This document shows, in pieces, positions 18,730-29,611 of a stretch of 64,000 nt of DNA. Origin of the DNA: an uncultured Rhizobiaceae bacterium (lineage in GTDB: Bacteria > Pseudomonadota > Alphaproteobacteria > Rhizobiales > Rhizobiaceae); the NCBI GenBank assembly GCA_958296345.1, contig CATQIJ010000001.1:154734-218733 (forward strand). Reading direction: 5' to 3'. The notes beneath the pieces are model-generated. The model saw only the letters and a list, made by a program, of their open reading frames with translations, had not been told where the DNA came from and did not search any database. Numbering within the stretch: position 1 is the first letter of the stretch; every line of letters begins with the position of its first letter. A program made the translations under genes and the position numbers.

Positions 18730-19350
18730 TTAAACATCTGCTTCACGCATTAGAGTAGATAGTAAATCTAACTCACTACCTATGCCGTTTTCCGCAACGC
18801 CTACGGCGGCGGCATGACGCACTTCATCCGTCTTATTTTGAGAGAGTTTCCAAGTTCCATTGATTTGCATCACATCCATTCTAACTGGAACAATCTGGCG
18901 GAGCATCTTTTTATAGACATCTTGATCCATCTTGGATGATTTCCAAGGTGTCTTTGGCAGCAATCTATTTTCCATTGAAGCTGTAAGGCGATCAAGAACA
19001 CCGTGAATTTCTTCATGCGGTAAAATTGATATTTTACCTCGCATGTGAACTGAAACATAATTCCAAGTTGGGACCTGATCATCGACAAAATACCAATCAG
19101 GTGAAATATAACTATCGCCGCCAAATACCGAAATTACGGCATCTTGCGGTTCTTCTATTGCTCGTAGAATAGGATTTGAGCGCACCAAATGTAGCTCGAC
19201 GGTTGTATTACCTTCCATGAGTAAAAAAGGGACATGACTTAACAAAGGACCGTCATTTGCATTGATAGCTAATGTGCCAAAAGCACGTTCTCGAATGAAT
19301 GCTATGTTGCGCTCGTCGGATTCTTTTCTAAATATCGGATTTGGATGCAT
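18730..19350 (-). CDS. PaiB-like FMN-binding protein
   Basis: The 206-residue protein belongs to the 'FMN-binding negative transcriptional regulator' family, named after Bacillus PaiB, which has a split-barrel flavin fold. Visible family features are the N-terminus MHPNPIFR, the segment PTWNYVSVHMRGKI (about residues 94-107) and the terminal WKLSQNKTDEVR. Whether it regulates transcription here is unknown. It starts 3 bp after the smpB stop. Confidence 0.88.
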   Translation of the reverse strand: MHPNPIFRKESDERNIAFIRERAFGTLAINANDGPLLSHVPFLLMEGNTTVELHLVRSNPILRAIEEPQDAVISVFGGDSYISPDWYFVDDQVPTWNYVSVHMRGKISILPHEEIHGVLDRLTASMENRLLPKTPWKSSKMDQDVYKKMLRQIVPVRMDVMQINGTWKLSQNKTDEVRHAAAVGVAENGIGSELDLLSTLMREADV

Positions 19351-19352
19351 GG

Positions 19353-19832
19353 TTACCCTTTATCACGCATAATTCTGGATTTTTCACGATCCCAATCACG
19401 CTTTTTAGCAACTTGACGCTTATCATGTGCTTGGCGGCCTTTGGCTAATGCAATTTGCAGCTTTGCAATGCCTCTATCATTAAAATAAAGGCGATTAGGA
19501 ACAATAGTCATACCCTCACGTTGAACACCAACCATAAGCTTGTGCATCTCTTTTTTGTTTAAGAGAAGTTTTCTATGTCTGCGTGGATTATGATTATTAC
19601 GATTACCTTCTAGGTACTCAGGGATATAGCTATTTATAAGCCATATCTCGCCATTTTCCTCAGTTGCATAGCTCTCAGCAATGTTAGCTTGACCATTGCG
19701 CAGGGATTTAACTTCTGTCCCTGTCAGCATTAGCCCTGCTTCAAGCGTGTATTCAAACTCATAATTGTGACGCGCCTTACGGTTGTCCGCAATGAGTTTA
19801 CCGGTAGAGGTATCCTTCTTTTTAGGAGCCAT
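19353..19832 (-). CDS. smpB: tmRNA-binding protein SmpB
   Basis: SmpB carries tmRNA to stalled ribosomes for trans-translation. The 159-residue protein has the conserved [26 protein letters not shown] opening (about 19-44), the barrel segment [15 protein letters not shown] and the basic C-terminal tail that enters the decoding centre ([20 protein letters not shown]). It follows dapA by 17 bp. Confidence 0.97.
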   Translation of the reverse strand: MAPKKKDTSTGKLIADNRKARHNYEFEYTLEAGLMLTGTEVKSLRNGQANIAESYATEENGEIWLINSYIPEYLEGNRNNHNPRRHRKLLLNKKEMHKLMVGVQREGMTIVPNRLYFNDRGIAKLQIALAKGRQAHDKRQVAKKRDWDREKSRIMRDKG

Positions 19833-19849
19833 GAGAGTGACATTTCTCC

Positions 19850-20731
19850 TTAATTAATAAGGCCTGCATGAACCATTGCATCACGAACCAAAGCCTCAGT
19901 AGAAGCTTCAATAGGTACAAGTGGTGAACGCTGAATGTTTTCACATTTGCCAAGTAGCGAAAGCGCGTATTTTGTGCCGCCAGGACTAGGCTCTGCAAAA
20001 AGTGCCTTATGAAGCGGCGTGAGCTTATCTTGGAAAGCTAGTGCATCAGAATAGCGCCCTTCCAAACAAGCTTCTTGAAAATCTGCACATAATCTTGGTG
20101 CAACATTAGCCGTTACTGAAATACAGCCATGACCACCATGGGCCATAAAACCAAGTGTAGAAATATCTTCTGCTGACATTTGGATAAAATCATTACCCAT
20201 GGCTGCACGCTGCTCAGATACTTTACTCATGCTAGCAGTAGCATCTTTTACACCTACGATATTATCATGCTCATTATAAAGCTCAGCCATCGTTTCAACA
20301 CTCATGTCAACGATTGATCGGCCTGGAATATTATAAATAAACAAAGGAATATCAATTGCAGATGCAATCGCAGAAAAATGGGCCTTCATGCCACGCTGGT
20401 TAGGCTTGTTATAATACGGTGTTACACATAGAACCGCATCCGCACCTACGTTTTGCCCATGCTTGGCAAAATCAACGGCTTCTGCAGTATTATTGGAGCC
20501 AGCGCCAGCGATGATAGGCAAACGTCCTTTGTTTTGGCCTACACATGCTTCAACAACAAGCTTGTGCTCTTCATGCGACAAGGTTGGTGTTTCACCTGTT
20601 GTACCTACTGGCACAAGACCATGAGTGCCTTCAGAAATCTGCCATTCCACAAACTCGCGGAATACCTTCTCATCAAAAGCACCATTTGAATCAAATGGCG
20701 TGATAAGTGCTGGCATTGACCCTTTAAACAT
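19850..20731 (-). CDS. dapA: 4-hydroxy-tetrahydrodipicolinate synthase
   Basis: DapA condenses pyruvate with aspartate semialdehyde, the first committed step to diaminopimelate and lysine. The 293-residue protein has the [14 protein letters not shown] substrate loop, the catalytic Tyr in FIYNIPGRS (about residue 133) and the Schiff-base Lys in VGVKDATA (about residue 161). The dapA-smpB order is standard in Rhizobiales. It is divergent from the transglycosylase gene. Confidence 0.96.
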   Translation of the reverse strand: MFKGSMPALITPFDSNGAFDEKVFREFVEWQISEGTHGLVPVGTTGETPTLSHEEHKLVVEACVGQNKGRLPIIAGAGSNNTAEAVDFAKHGQNVGADAVLCVTPYYNKPNQRGMKAHFSAIASAIDIPLFIYNIPGRSIVDMSVETMAELYNEHDNIVGVKDATASMSKVSEQRAAMGNDFIQMSAEDISTLGFMAHGGHGCISVTANVAPRLCADFQEACLEGRYSDALAFQDKLTPLHKALFAEPSPGGTKYALSLLGKCENIQRSPLVPIEASTEALVRDAMVHAGLIN

Positions 20732-20902
20732 TGAAGAACTCCGAAATATTTAAGCTATAATATTAGAAACTGAGCGGACATTATCCATCAAGTCTTATCT
20801 GCGCAAGCGAAGATGCAAGCTAGCAGTTAATTTAAGCTTTTGTTTATCCTATTTTCATCACTTTCGCGTCTTATGTATGCAAATAAATCACGGTTGATTC
20901 AT

Positions 20903-22999
20903 ATGGCTGCTAAAACATTGCTGAAAGTTTTCCTACTATCGGGTGCAGTCTCGTCATGCCTTGCCAGCACTCAGTCTGCAAATGCGCTCGATATCAACCT
21001 ACTTATAAAACAAAATGTTCCTATTCCTACTGCAAGACCTGACAGTATTCATACAGGCACGGTTCGCACAGAGCCTTCCCATAATTTGTTTTTTACATCT
21101 GGTAAAAAGAACAATATCGCCCCCCTTAAAGGAACGTTAAAAGAAGGTCTTGAAGCACTTCGAAAGAAGGATGTAAAACGCGCACTTGGAATTCGTGCTG
21201 GCCTTTCTGCTGGAAGTATAGATCGTAAAATCCTTGCATGGTCCATTGCACTATCTGGGCGAGGCAATATTTTCTCCGGTGAAATATCTGGCATCGCAAA
21301 AGACTTGAGGCACTGGCCTGAACAAAAAGCGATGAGCCGAAATGCTGAACGCGCTTTAAGTGAAGAAACGCTAACTGCCTCACAAATCATTCAAATTTTT
21401 GGCTCTAACAAACCTACGACGATTGAGGGGGCAATTGTATTAAGTCGTGCTTTGTTGGATTCAGGTCAAAAAACTAGAGCAAATCAAATCATTGCACCTT
21501 TTTGGCGAAACCAGACTTTGGGAAAAAAGACTGAAACAGAAGTCTTGAACAAAGTAGGTAGTGCCCTCACCCGCTCTGATCACCGTTTTAGGATGCATCG
21601 TCTTTTATATAATGATCGTGTTCGTGCAGCAGAACGTATAGCGACAAAAGCTGAGCAATCTAGTTTAACAAAGGCACGCGCAGCGGTTATTCGCAAACAA
21701 AGTAATGCGGGTCGTTTACTAGAAGCAGTTGCGCCTTCTTCAAAACAAGACACTGCCTATCTTTTTGCACGTATAGAATACGCAAGACGTTTGGGTAAAT
21801 ACACAAAAGCTGCCAAACTGTTACTGTCCGCACCGCGAGATCAAGCATTATTAATTGATCCTGACGAATGGTGGGTTGAGAGGCGTATCGTTAGCCGTGA
21901 AATGCTCGAGCTTGGGAAACCTAAGCTTGCATATCGCATTGCTTCTGAACACTCAGCTAAATCTGCTGTTGATATTATTGATGCGGAATTTCATGCGGGT
22001 TGGTATGCGTTACGTTTTCTTAAAGATGCACAAACTGCACGCAGGCATTTTGCAAACTTGCTTCAACATGCAACACGCCCAATCAGCCAATCACGCGGGC
22101 ATTACTGGATGGCTAGAGCTTCATCTGGCGAAAGTGCTACAGCACATTACAAAAAAGCAGCTCATCATGCCGGAACATTTTATGGTCAGTTAGCAACAAG
22201 AAAATTAGGAATTAAAAAACTCAACATTAAACGGGCTAAGCCAACTTCTGCAGATCGTAATAATTATCAAACTCGTGAATTAGTCAGAGCCATAAAACGC
22301 CTTGAGGCAATTGGTTCAGGCTGGCGTGCAGATAGTATATATCGCCATCTTGCGCTTACCTTAAAATCACCTGGTGAAATTGCAATCTTGGCGGCTGATG
22401 CAGAGCGTAAAGGGAACTACTCGCTATCGCTTCAAGTTGGAAAACTAGCGCATGGCAGAGGTTTTTCAGTAGACACACTTTCATGGCCATTAGGTGCAAT
22501 TCCAAGTTCAGCTAAGATCGGAAATGCAGGGCGTGCACTTTCATATTCTATCGCAAGGCAAGAAAGCGCCTTTAATAAAGGTGCAGTATCACCAGCCAAT
22601 GCACGCGGTTTATTACAGCTACTCCCTGGCACGGCAAAAGCTGTAGCGCGTAAAAAAGGACTTAAGTATTCATATAAAAAACTCACGACAGACGCAGGTT
22701 ATAATGCCACTTTAGGTGCTTCTTATTTGTCTGAGCAATTGGGTAATTTTAACAATTCCTACATCCTAACCTTTGCTGGTTACAATGCTGGACCAAGGCG
22801 TGTAGATGAATGGATGAAGCGATTTGGTGACCCTAGAGGTAAGTCTCTTAATGAAGTAATTGATTGGGTAGAGAAGATACCATTCAAAGAAACGCGTAGT
22901 TATATACAGCGTATTTTGGAGAATTATCAGGTTTATAAAACACGAATATCCGGTTCTGCATTAAACATAGAACAAGATTTAAGGCGTGGTAGACGTTGA
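20903..22999 (+). CDS. Soluble lytic murein transglycosylase (GH23)
   Basis: This periplasmic enzyme cleaves peptidoglycan between MurNAc and GlcNAc to form anhydroMurNAc. I use ATG 20903 because it gives a good signal peptide (MAAKTLLKVFLLSGAVSSC, cleaved near SANA), giving about 698 residues; upstream in-frame starts (20840, 20873) would bury it. A long helical-repeat region of about 500 residues precedes the catalytic domain, with YSIARQESAF (Glu 554), ARGLLQLLPGTA and TFAGYNAGPRRVDEW. This is the Slt70-like architecture. Confidence 0.92.
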   Translation: MAAKTLLKVFLLSGAVSSCLASTQSANALDINLLIKQNVPIPTARPDSIHTGTVRTEPSHNLFFTSGKKNNIAPLKGTLKEGLEALRKKDVKRALGIRAGLSAGSIDRKILAWSIALSGRGNIFSGEISGIAKDLRHWPEQKAMSRNAERALSEETLTASQIIQIFGSNKPTTIEGAIVLSRALLDSGQKTRANQIIAPFWRNQTLGKKTETEVLNKVGSALTRSDHRFRMHRLLYNDRVRAAERIATKAEQSSLTKARAAVIRKQSNAGRLLEAVAPSSKQDTAYLFARIEYARRLGKYTKAAKLLLSAPRDQALLIDPDEWWVERRIVSREMLELGKPKLAYRIASEHSAKSAVDIIDAEFHAGWYALRFLKDAQTARRHFANLLQHATRPISQSRGHYWMARASSGESATAHYKKAAHHAGTFYGQLATRKLGIKKLNIKRAKPTSADRNNYQTRELVRAIKRLEAIGSGWRADSIYRHLALTLKSPGEIAILAADAERKGNYSLSLQVGKLAHGRGFSVDTLSWPLGAIPSSAKIGNAGRALSYSIARQESAFNKGAVSPANARGLLQLLPGTAKAVARKKGLKYSYKKLTTDAGYNATLGASYLSEQLGNFNNSYILTFAGYNAGPRRVDEWMKRFGDPRGKSLNEVIDWVEKIPFKETRSYIQRILENYQVYKTRISGSALNIEQDLRRGRR

Positions 23000-23050
23000 T
23001 TTAAAAAAAGCTTACATACTACACCAACTAAAATAATTTCAGGTTTTGTT

Positions 23051-23932
23051 GTGAGTATCACCTTGGACTATATCCCTTTTAAATGTTCTGCCCGTGATGG
23101 CTTAATGATTGCTGGCCGCAAATATGGCTGGGAAAATAACGATCCGAATCCTGTAATTTGCCTATCAGGCATTAAACGTAACTCAAATGATTTTCATGAT
23201 TTGGCACTTTATCTTTCAAGCAAGAAAGGTGGTAGCCGCCGCATAGTCGCAATAGATTATCGTGGTCGAGGACAATCTGAGTATGATTCTAATTGGCAAA
23301 ATTACACCCTGACAATAGAAGCTGAAGATACAATTGATGTAATAACTTCCTTGGGGCTGGGTGCTGTAAATATTATCGGCTCTTCCAGAGGCGGGCTTAT
23401 CGCCATGATGCTTGCGTCCATACGACCTGGTATATTGAAGTCCGTTATTTTAAATGACATAGGCCCTGTAATCGACGCTACTGGTTTAGTCAGAATATGG
23501 CGTACTTATGAGAGCAGAAGCCTACCCACTAACTTTAAAGAAGCTGCAGAATTGCGTGAGCGATTGGGGAAACCTACGTCACCCGCTCTCTCAAAAAGTG
23601 ATTGGGAGAAGGAGGCTCATCGGCTTTATAAGTTTGAAAACGGCAAACTCGTATTGCAGTTTGATAAGAAGCTTTTGACCAGCTTGCGTTCAATCAACCT
23701 TGATGAGCGCTTGCCAGATATGTGGCCTGAATTTGCCGCTCTTACAAAAACTCCAGTGATGGCAATACGCGCCGAGAATACAGATATTCTTTCTGAAGAA
23801 ACGTTTGATGCTATGAAAATGCTGCACCCTAAGATGACGGTTGCAATCGCCAAAGGTCAAACCCACGCTCCTATCCTAAGCGTTGACGGGCTTGAAAAAA
23901 CTGTCTCCGGCTTCCTTCAAAACCAACTTTAA
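23051..23932 (+). CDS. Alpha/beta hydrolase
   Basis: The 293-residue protein begins at GTG 23051. It has the alpha/beta fold landmarks: IDYRGRGQSEYD (oxyanion region), nucleophile elbow GSSRGG with Ser 112, an acid residue in the RAENTDILS segment and a late His in KGQTHAPIL. No signal peptide is seen. The substrate is unknown. It lies about 50 bp downstream of the transglycosylase and ends before a strong terminator. Confidence 0.85.
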   Translation: MSITLDYIPFKCSARDGLMIAGRKYGWENNDPNPVICLSGIKRNSNDFHDLALYLSSKKGGSRRIVAIDYRGRGQSEYDSNWQNYTLTIEAEDTIDVITSLGLGAVNIIGSSRGGLIAMMLASIRPGILKSVILNDIGPVIDATGLVRIWRTYESRSLPTNFKEAAELRERLGKPTSPALSKSDWEKEAHRLYKFENGKLVLQFDKKLLTSLRSINLDERLPDMWPEFAALTKTPVMAIRAENTDILSEETFDAMKMLHPKMTVAIAKGQTHAPILSVDGLEKTVSGFLQNQL

Positions 23933-23949
23933 TTTTAATTACTGTTAAA

Positions 23950-23990
23950 ATAAAAAAGCCCGCTTGTTTTCACAGCGGGCTTTAATATTT
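23950..23990 (+). terminator. Rho-independent terminator, usable by both flanking genes
   Basis: A perfect 9-bp stem AAGCCCGCT (23956-23964) pairs with AGCGGGCTT (23974-23982). It has A6 on the left (a T-run for minus-strand transcripts) and TTTAATATTT on the right. It separates two convergent genes. Confidence 0.85.
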
Positions 23991-24003
23991 CTATGTAGCT
24001 AGG

Positions 24004-24868
24004 TTATTTCTTGGTCTTACGACTTGAAGTAATTTCTCCGCGCTCAACACGCTTTATGTTCGGTCATGCCGCCTTTTGCAAGAACTTTAGATTCTGCAAC
24101 CCAGTTCTCACGCTCTGGACGTCCCGGGAAACCAAGTTCGTTACCGACCAAATCTCATTAGCTTTTGTCCATTTAGCGACTTGATCGAACTTGTAGATAC
24201 CAAGTGCAAAAAGCTTTTCTCAAGTGCATTACCAACACCGTCAATAAGCGTTAGGTTATCGCCGCCGCCTGCTGGAGCTTTTGCCATCACGGATGGTTTT
24301 TTACCCATATCACCTACGGTTGCTTTACCAGTTGAAGATTCTACTTCTCCCTTGTCTACGCGCTTAGCAAAAGCAGTTGTACCACCTTTTGCAAGAACCT
24401 TAGCTTGCTTAACCCAGTCTTCACGTTCAATACGACCCGGGAAGGCTAAACGGTTCGCCCATTTCACGCTGGTCTTTTGCGTTCCATGCTGCGATTTGAG
24501 CAAATTGCATCACACCAACAGTGTTCAGACGACCTTCGTTTTGAGGGCCAATACCTTTGATGCGCTTAAGATCATCCTTTTGCGCAGGTGCTGGCTTAGG
24601 CTTAGGTTTAGAAACCCTTGCTTTTGGTTTAGGTGCAGCCTTTGGCTTTGGCGCAGGTGCAGGTTTTGCAACGGGTCTTAGGTGCCGGTGGTGTTTCAAC
24701 TTTAGGTGCAACAGCAGCAACTGCTGCGATTGGTGCTGCAACTACAGCAGCCTTTTCAGGCTCTACAAAGAACCTATGCAAAATGCACCCGATGATACAG
24801 CCCAGAATATATGCAATTGCCATCAGCAATAGCGACTGGATAATTACATTGTCATAATTTAGCTCCAA
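24004..24868 (-). CDS. Membrane-anchored helix-hairpin-helix protein, multiply frameshifted
   Basis: Joined frames give an N-terminal membrane helix (LLLMAIAYILGCIIGCIL), a Pro/Lys/Ala-rich linker, then two copies of a module. The first contains LKRIKGIGPQNEGRLNTVGV, FPGRIEREDWVKQAKVLAKG and AKRVDKGEV. The second contains LTLIDGVGNALEKS, FPGRPERENWVAESKVLAKG and KRVERGEI. The G-I-G-P and G-V-G motifs are helix-hairpin-helix turns. Similar proteins occur in Rhizobiales beside OmpA genes. At least four +/-1 breaks are needed and the exact start is unsure; ATG near 24856 has a better ribosome-binding site than TTG 24868. The cellular role is unknown. Confidence 0.6.
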
Positions 24869-24876
24869 TCCAACTC

Positions 24877-24979
24877 TTAGCGTTGTTTTCTAGGTTCAGA
24901 TGTAATCCAACCAACTACTAGTCCAATAACAAAGGCTATAAGTAGAAAGAGGAAAAGTTGTTCGATTAAATAGAGACAT
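24877..24979 (-). CDS. Tiny single-span membrane protein, one indel
   Basis: Start ATG at 24979 has a strong ribosome-binding site (AAGGAGG) overlapping the OmpA gene's stop region. Dropping one T from the TTT at the fifth codon gives about 33 residues: MSLLIEQLF followed by FLLIAFVIGLVVGWI and a basic tail EPRKQR, ending in TAA at 24877-24879. It sits between the OmpA/BON gene and the helix-hairpin-helix gene and is likely part of the same operon. Confidence 0.45.
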
Positions 24980-24993
24980 ATGATGTGTCCTCC

Positions 24994-27933
24994 TTACTTA
25001 ATCACGTTGAATTCGATGCGGCGATTTTGAGCGCGCCCATCAGGGTTTTTATTAGAAGCGATAGGTTGTGTTTCTCCATAACCTTTTGCATCAAGTCTTG
25101 CAGCATCCACACCGACACTTGCCAGATATGTTGATACAGCATTTGCACGTGCATCACTTAGCTCTTGGTTGTAAGAATCACGGACCTCTTGAGTCTGTAT
25201 GACCTGCAATTTCCATTCGCACTGCAGGACATTCAGCCGCTGCTTTAGCAACTGCGTTTAGAGGCTTTCAGATTCTGATTTGATTACTGCTTTATCAGTT
25301 TCAAACAAAATCTTCTGTCCATCAATTGCAGTAACAATCAGAGCCTGACATGCATCTGCATCAACAGAAGATACAACAGGTACAGGCTCAGGTTTCAGGT
25401 TTTTGGGAACAAGATATTTGTTGTTCCTGTGAAACCAGCTGGTAGACGCTTTTGAACAATCTTATCAATTAATTTTTTGATGTTCTCGTTCTTAGCACGG
25501 CCTGACACTGATAGCGTATTACCGACTACATTGCCCTGCCCTGCTTCTAGTAGCCTTACTTGTGAAGAAACAAGTTTACGTGCATCGTCAAAACCATCTG
25601 GCTTTCCCTGCGCAATTACTTGCTTGTCAGTTGCTTCGCCACCAAGTGTTTTATTGACCATTGCAATCACGGAGGTTTTTGCAGCGTCATCCATCACATT
25701 ACCACGAACAGTCATGCCCGAAGCTTGTTTTGAAACACTCCAACGATAAGGGTCAGCTTTTGACACAACTAGCTCAGGTACAGGCTCTGGCTTAGGATAC
25801 AGGATGTTTGTTGACCCTGAGTATCCAGCAGGAAGTACGTTTTCAATTTTACTTTTAATATCATTCGCAGTTGTTTCGTTAGAAACGCGTCCGTTCCACT
25901 GGAAACGGACTGACCAATTATATTACCTTGGCCTGCCTCAAGCCGTTTAACTTGGTTCGTTACAATGCGGCGAACCACGTCAAAACCTTCAGGTTTACCA
26001 GAAGCGATTGTCTGCTTATCTGTTACATCTGAAACACCCAAAGATGATTTAACGATTGATACGATACCATCGCCATCAGCCTTATCAGCGATATTGCCAG
26101 ATACACTTACGCCAGATTTAATTTTGCTCACTGTCCAACGATATGGATCAGCAACAGGCGGTGCCGCGGCTCAGGGCTGGTTCAGGCTCAGGTACAACAA
26201 TTGCTTGGCTACCAAGCTTCATACCATCAGGAAGACCATCCTGTATGTTTGCTATTGCTGCATCACCTACTTCAATTGAAGCAGCATTGCCTGCAATGCA
26301 TAATTGTCGTTGATAATGGACATTGTTCCATCATCAAGCGTGGCAAGTTGACCAAGACCATAACCTGTAGCAGTCGCCCCAATTGACACCGTCTGCAACA
26401 CCCTCAGCAAGTTTTAAATTCGTCAACTACTGTGAAACCAGGGTTAGCTGATTTCGCTGTTGCCACAACTTTTGCTCTCGCATATCATTTTGAACGTAGC
26501 CAGAAAGTGTGATTTTATTATCCGCTTTTACTGCGCTGAAACGATATGGCTTAACGATTGGAGGCAACACATTAGCACTTAAGCTAATACCTTCAGGTGC
26601 ATTACCAGCTACAGCAACTGCTGCATCGTAGTCTTCAACAGATTAGCACGACCTGTAATTGTTAGTTTATCATCTAACAAATTAGCTTCGCCAGAAGTAA
26701 GATGTTGCAACATACCTAAGCTATAACCCGTTGCAGGATCATACTGAGCAGTTTCACCACCGGCAATTTTCAATTGGTTATCAATTGAAGCTGATGGGAA
26801 GTTTGCTTTAGTATTTTCTACAATACGATCTCTTGCACCTGTGCCAGGCGCATAGCCTGAAAGAATAATTGCTTTACCATCTTGCTTCGCATTCCATTCA
26901 TATGGCGAACACCATTTAGTTGAATGTTGTTTTCTGCAAGTTCAAAACCTGAAGTAAGGTTTGGTAAATTTTCAATTGCTGCTTCATGCTCAGCAGATGT
27001 TTTAGAAACACCTGAGATAGAAAAAGTTTGCATCAGAAATTGATGCTCTGCCTTGTGTGAATCCTGGGAAGAAACCAGTTGCGTATTTAGTTGCTTCAGC
27101 AAGGTTTGCTGGCGCACCTTCTGCAATACGGATGTTATTCGTAATAGTTGCTTGCGGTAACTGCTCTTTAACAGATGCTTCAATACTAGTACGTGTTTCT
27201 GGCATTTTGGTGCAAAACACTTAGTGTTACAGCGCTACCATCATAATCTGCCATCCATTCGTATGGTGAAGCAGTTGGAGGAGTAACTTCAGCTTTAACA
27301 ACTTTCCCATTCCAGGAATTGACCCTGCTAAGTGGAAATTGCGGTATCGTAAGTATCATAAGAAGAGGCTACGGCCCACTAGCGAAATGTCAGCATCAGA
27401 ATTGACGCTGTACCAGACGCAAGACCTGTAAGTTCGCCAACAGAGAATTTCGCTATATCAGAGAAACCGTCACTTGCACCGCGTGCTAGTGTCATCTGGT
27501 CATCAATTGTGCTGTTTGGTGCAGCAGCTTTTGCCGCAGAAACAATCTCAGCTCTCATGTCATCGCTAGGTACATTACCTGTCAGGACAAATTTACCATC
27601 TGCTTTGTCAGCTTTAAGTGCAAATGGTGATGCCTATTAGCCAACAAATCACTTGCATCAGCAACGATGCGAACATCATAAGCTTCATCAGCCAATTTTT
27701 AGAGCTTCTGCGGCAGCTTCAGGTGAAGGCGCGATTCCTTTAAGCGTTAAATCACGACCATCAAGGCTTACATCAGCCCATGAATGCTCAGCTTTTAGAT
27801 CTCCTAAAGCTTTAGCTGTCCAGATCGTCTTGAACGACATCAGCTTTGAACCAAGTAGATAGCGCGGTTAAAATAACCACCGCAAATATCCCAGGCCAAA
27901 TCCATTTTTCCAATTACACATAATAAATGACAT
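24994..27933 (-). CDS. OmpA-family protein with tandem BON-like repeats, heavily frameshifted
   Basis: Fragments in all three frames read in order as one envelope protein of about 970 residues. It starts near 27921-27933 (GGGAG site upstream) with a membrane anchor (KKWIWPGIFAVVILTALSTW). About six repeats follow, spaced 360-400 bp, each opening with a 'PYRW/PYEW' signature (near 25745, 26137, 26535, 26895, 27255, 27618) and containing G-x-V, D-x-x-T and EGFD...LEAGQGN blocks, as in BON domains. The C-terminal OmpA peptidoglycan-binding domain is clear (MEIAGHTDSRG, SYNQELSDARANAV, RAQNRRIEF). At least ten indels are needed, for example an extra C near 25193. It probably links the inner membrane to peptidoglycan. 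Confidence 0.65.
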
Positions 27934-28247
27934 CTCCCTTTACACGCAAAAGCATGTTTAAACATAACTCAAGAGGATGTTGTTTGTAATTATTCCCCCC
28001 TTGAATGCATTGCCCAATTCAACACATTAAGCGCGTATGTAAAAAACCTTACACTACGTTAACATAATCATAACCATGAAAACACACATAAAATCAAGGG
28101 TAGATTCGGCTTATTTACGGGATACTGGATAAATATATACGTAATTACAGCCTCTATTTATAGATATATCGTCAATTTTTATAGAAAGTTTGCAATATCT
28201 GTAAAAAGGACTTGTGTTCACAAACCATCCATCATATCCGTGTCGGT
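27934..28247. other. Intergenic region between the OmpA gene and tRNA-Ser
   Basis: About 310 bp, strongly AT-rich. It must hold the promoter for the OmpA/BON operon on the minus strand and the tRNA promoter on the plus strand. I see no clear repeat or coding sequence. Confidence 0.4.
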
Positions 28248-28338
28248 GGATAGGTGGCCGAGTGGTCGAAGGCGCTCCCCTGCTAAGGGAGTAGGCGGGT
28301 AACCGTCTCGAGGGGTTCGAATCCCTTCCTGTCCGCCA
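28248..28338 (+). tRNA. tRNA-Ser (anticodon GCT)
   Basis: The acceptor stem GGATAGG pairs with CCTGTCC (one T-G wobble). The D-arm is GGCCGAGTGG. The anticodon stem CTCCC...GGGAG holds loop CTGCTAA with anticodon GCT, reading AGC/AGU. A long class II variable arm and the GGTTCGAATCC T-arm follow, then discriminator G and an encoded CCA. It reads as complete and functional. Serine tRNAs are common phage integration sites and a prophage remnant follows. Confidence 0.96.
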
Positions 28339-28383
28339 ATTAACACAAAACGAACTTTCATATGCCCGAGATGGCATAGCCTC

Positions 28384-28410
28384 AAAAGCCCAGCATTTGC
28401 GGGCTTTTTC
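28384..28410 (+). terminator. Terminator of tRNA-Ser
   Basis: AAAAGCCC (28384-28391) pairs with GGGCTTTT (28401-28408) around a 9-nt loop and runs into T5. It lies 46 bp past the tRNA end. Confidence 0.8.
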
Positions 28411-28489
28411 GCTGTTTGCAATTGACTTCTCTCTATAAAAACCCCCCGTTTTTCTCTAATTTTCCTCCTATATATGCTCCTTTCCTGAA

Positions 28490-28525
28490 AACACCGTACT
28501 TGGAAAAGCGAAGTACGGAGTTTTT
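28490..28525. terminator. Bidirectional hairpin terminator
   Basis: CCGTACTT (28494-28501) pairs with AAGTACGG (28511-28518), loop GGAAAAGCG. T5 follows on the plus strand and AAAA precedes it, which is a T-run on the minus strand. It could end the minus-strand gene whose stop is at 28656 or shield the tRNA. Confidence 0.65.
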
Positions 28526-28655
28526 AGTCATGGGAAATCACGGGCTTGGCAATTGACCAGTTCGCACCAGTCTATGCCTATCATTGTCAACCAGTGAGCT
28601 GGCGCAGCACGTTATCATCTGCACGAATGGTGAATCTGGCTTTATAGCAATTTTC

Positions 28656-29539
28656 TTAAAGCGACCATGGAAGCGGGTCTTCGGAAAGGCCAAGGATTGT
28701 TTGAGCTTGTTTGCTAATTCCTGCTTCTGCTTTTTTTAGCTTATCGTCTGCATCGCTATCCTTCCACGAGAGGCTTCCTCCGGTTTTTGCAAGAACCAAT
28801 AGAAGCGTCCACTGGTTCGTTCTTTTCCCAGATCTCTGATCTTTCATCTTCAGATGCTCAGGTTCCAAACGTTGTTGAGTTTGACCGCAATGTCACATGA
28901 CAACATCTCTGTTGCGGTAAACTCGAACACAAACTGCTCCCACGTTGCGCCTGCTGGTGTCGGGAATTGATACTCCGATCCCGGCTTCGCTGATTTTGGC
29001 AACACTGTTTCCAGCCAATTGGAGACGATTGTTTGAGCACTGTCTTTCGCCGTGACCTTACCTGCAGCATCAACAGCAAGCACATCGTCTATACCGATGA
29101 GCTTGGATTTATGCCTGCTGCTCGCATCAGAGCTGGCAGTGCTGATGAGACTGCTGGTGGCGGCAATCAACAGAAACGTCTGCTCGCCCATACAAAGCTG
29201 ATTGATGATCTTATCCAGCTGCGAGGATGTCTGACCTAAAAAGCAATAAACAGGAAAACTGTGCTCGGCTTGCGGGTTCAGTACACCAAATTTCCAAAGA
29301 GCTGTATGTCCTGTGATTTTTTTCGTGTTGCTCGGTGAAACCAATGGCCTCAGCAATTTTGGTCGCCAGCTTTTATAATCAACGCGATACAGTGCAAGTT
29401 CTGACTTTTTGAGCGTGCGGCGGTCGCACTGCTTGGTATCTGAAGTGCAGATGCCAACAAAGTCGCTTGGTCCATGCCGCACGACATTCAATGTAGCATC
29501 CAGCTCGACCATTACAGGGAACGGCAGATGCTTGCTCAT
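28656..29539 (-). CDS. Unknown protein in the prophage remnant, one frameshift
   Basis: Two frames (29539-28850 and 28868-28656) form one protein of about 294 residues if the AAA at 28867-28869 is lengthened by one base (NNV-LEPEHLKMKDQ). The start ATG (MSKHLPFPVMVELDA) is convincing. The C-terminus (QWTLLLVLAKTGGSLSW followed by a charged helix) looks like it could be a winged-helix segment, but this is only an impression. No signal peptide or membrane helix. I do not recognise the family. Its position and base composition suggest it arrived with the prophage DNA. Confidence 0.5.
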
Positions 29540-29611
29540 TGGTTATTGCAAGGAATTCTGTCGGAAAGTCTTGCCATTCAGCTTTAACACCCTTACCGCC
29601 TGAAAGCTGAA

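Noticed and set aside
24004..27933. Many short plus-strand frames opposite the OmpA and HhH genes
   Set aside because: They are mirror frames of the broken minus-strand genes and have no motifs of their own.
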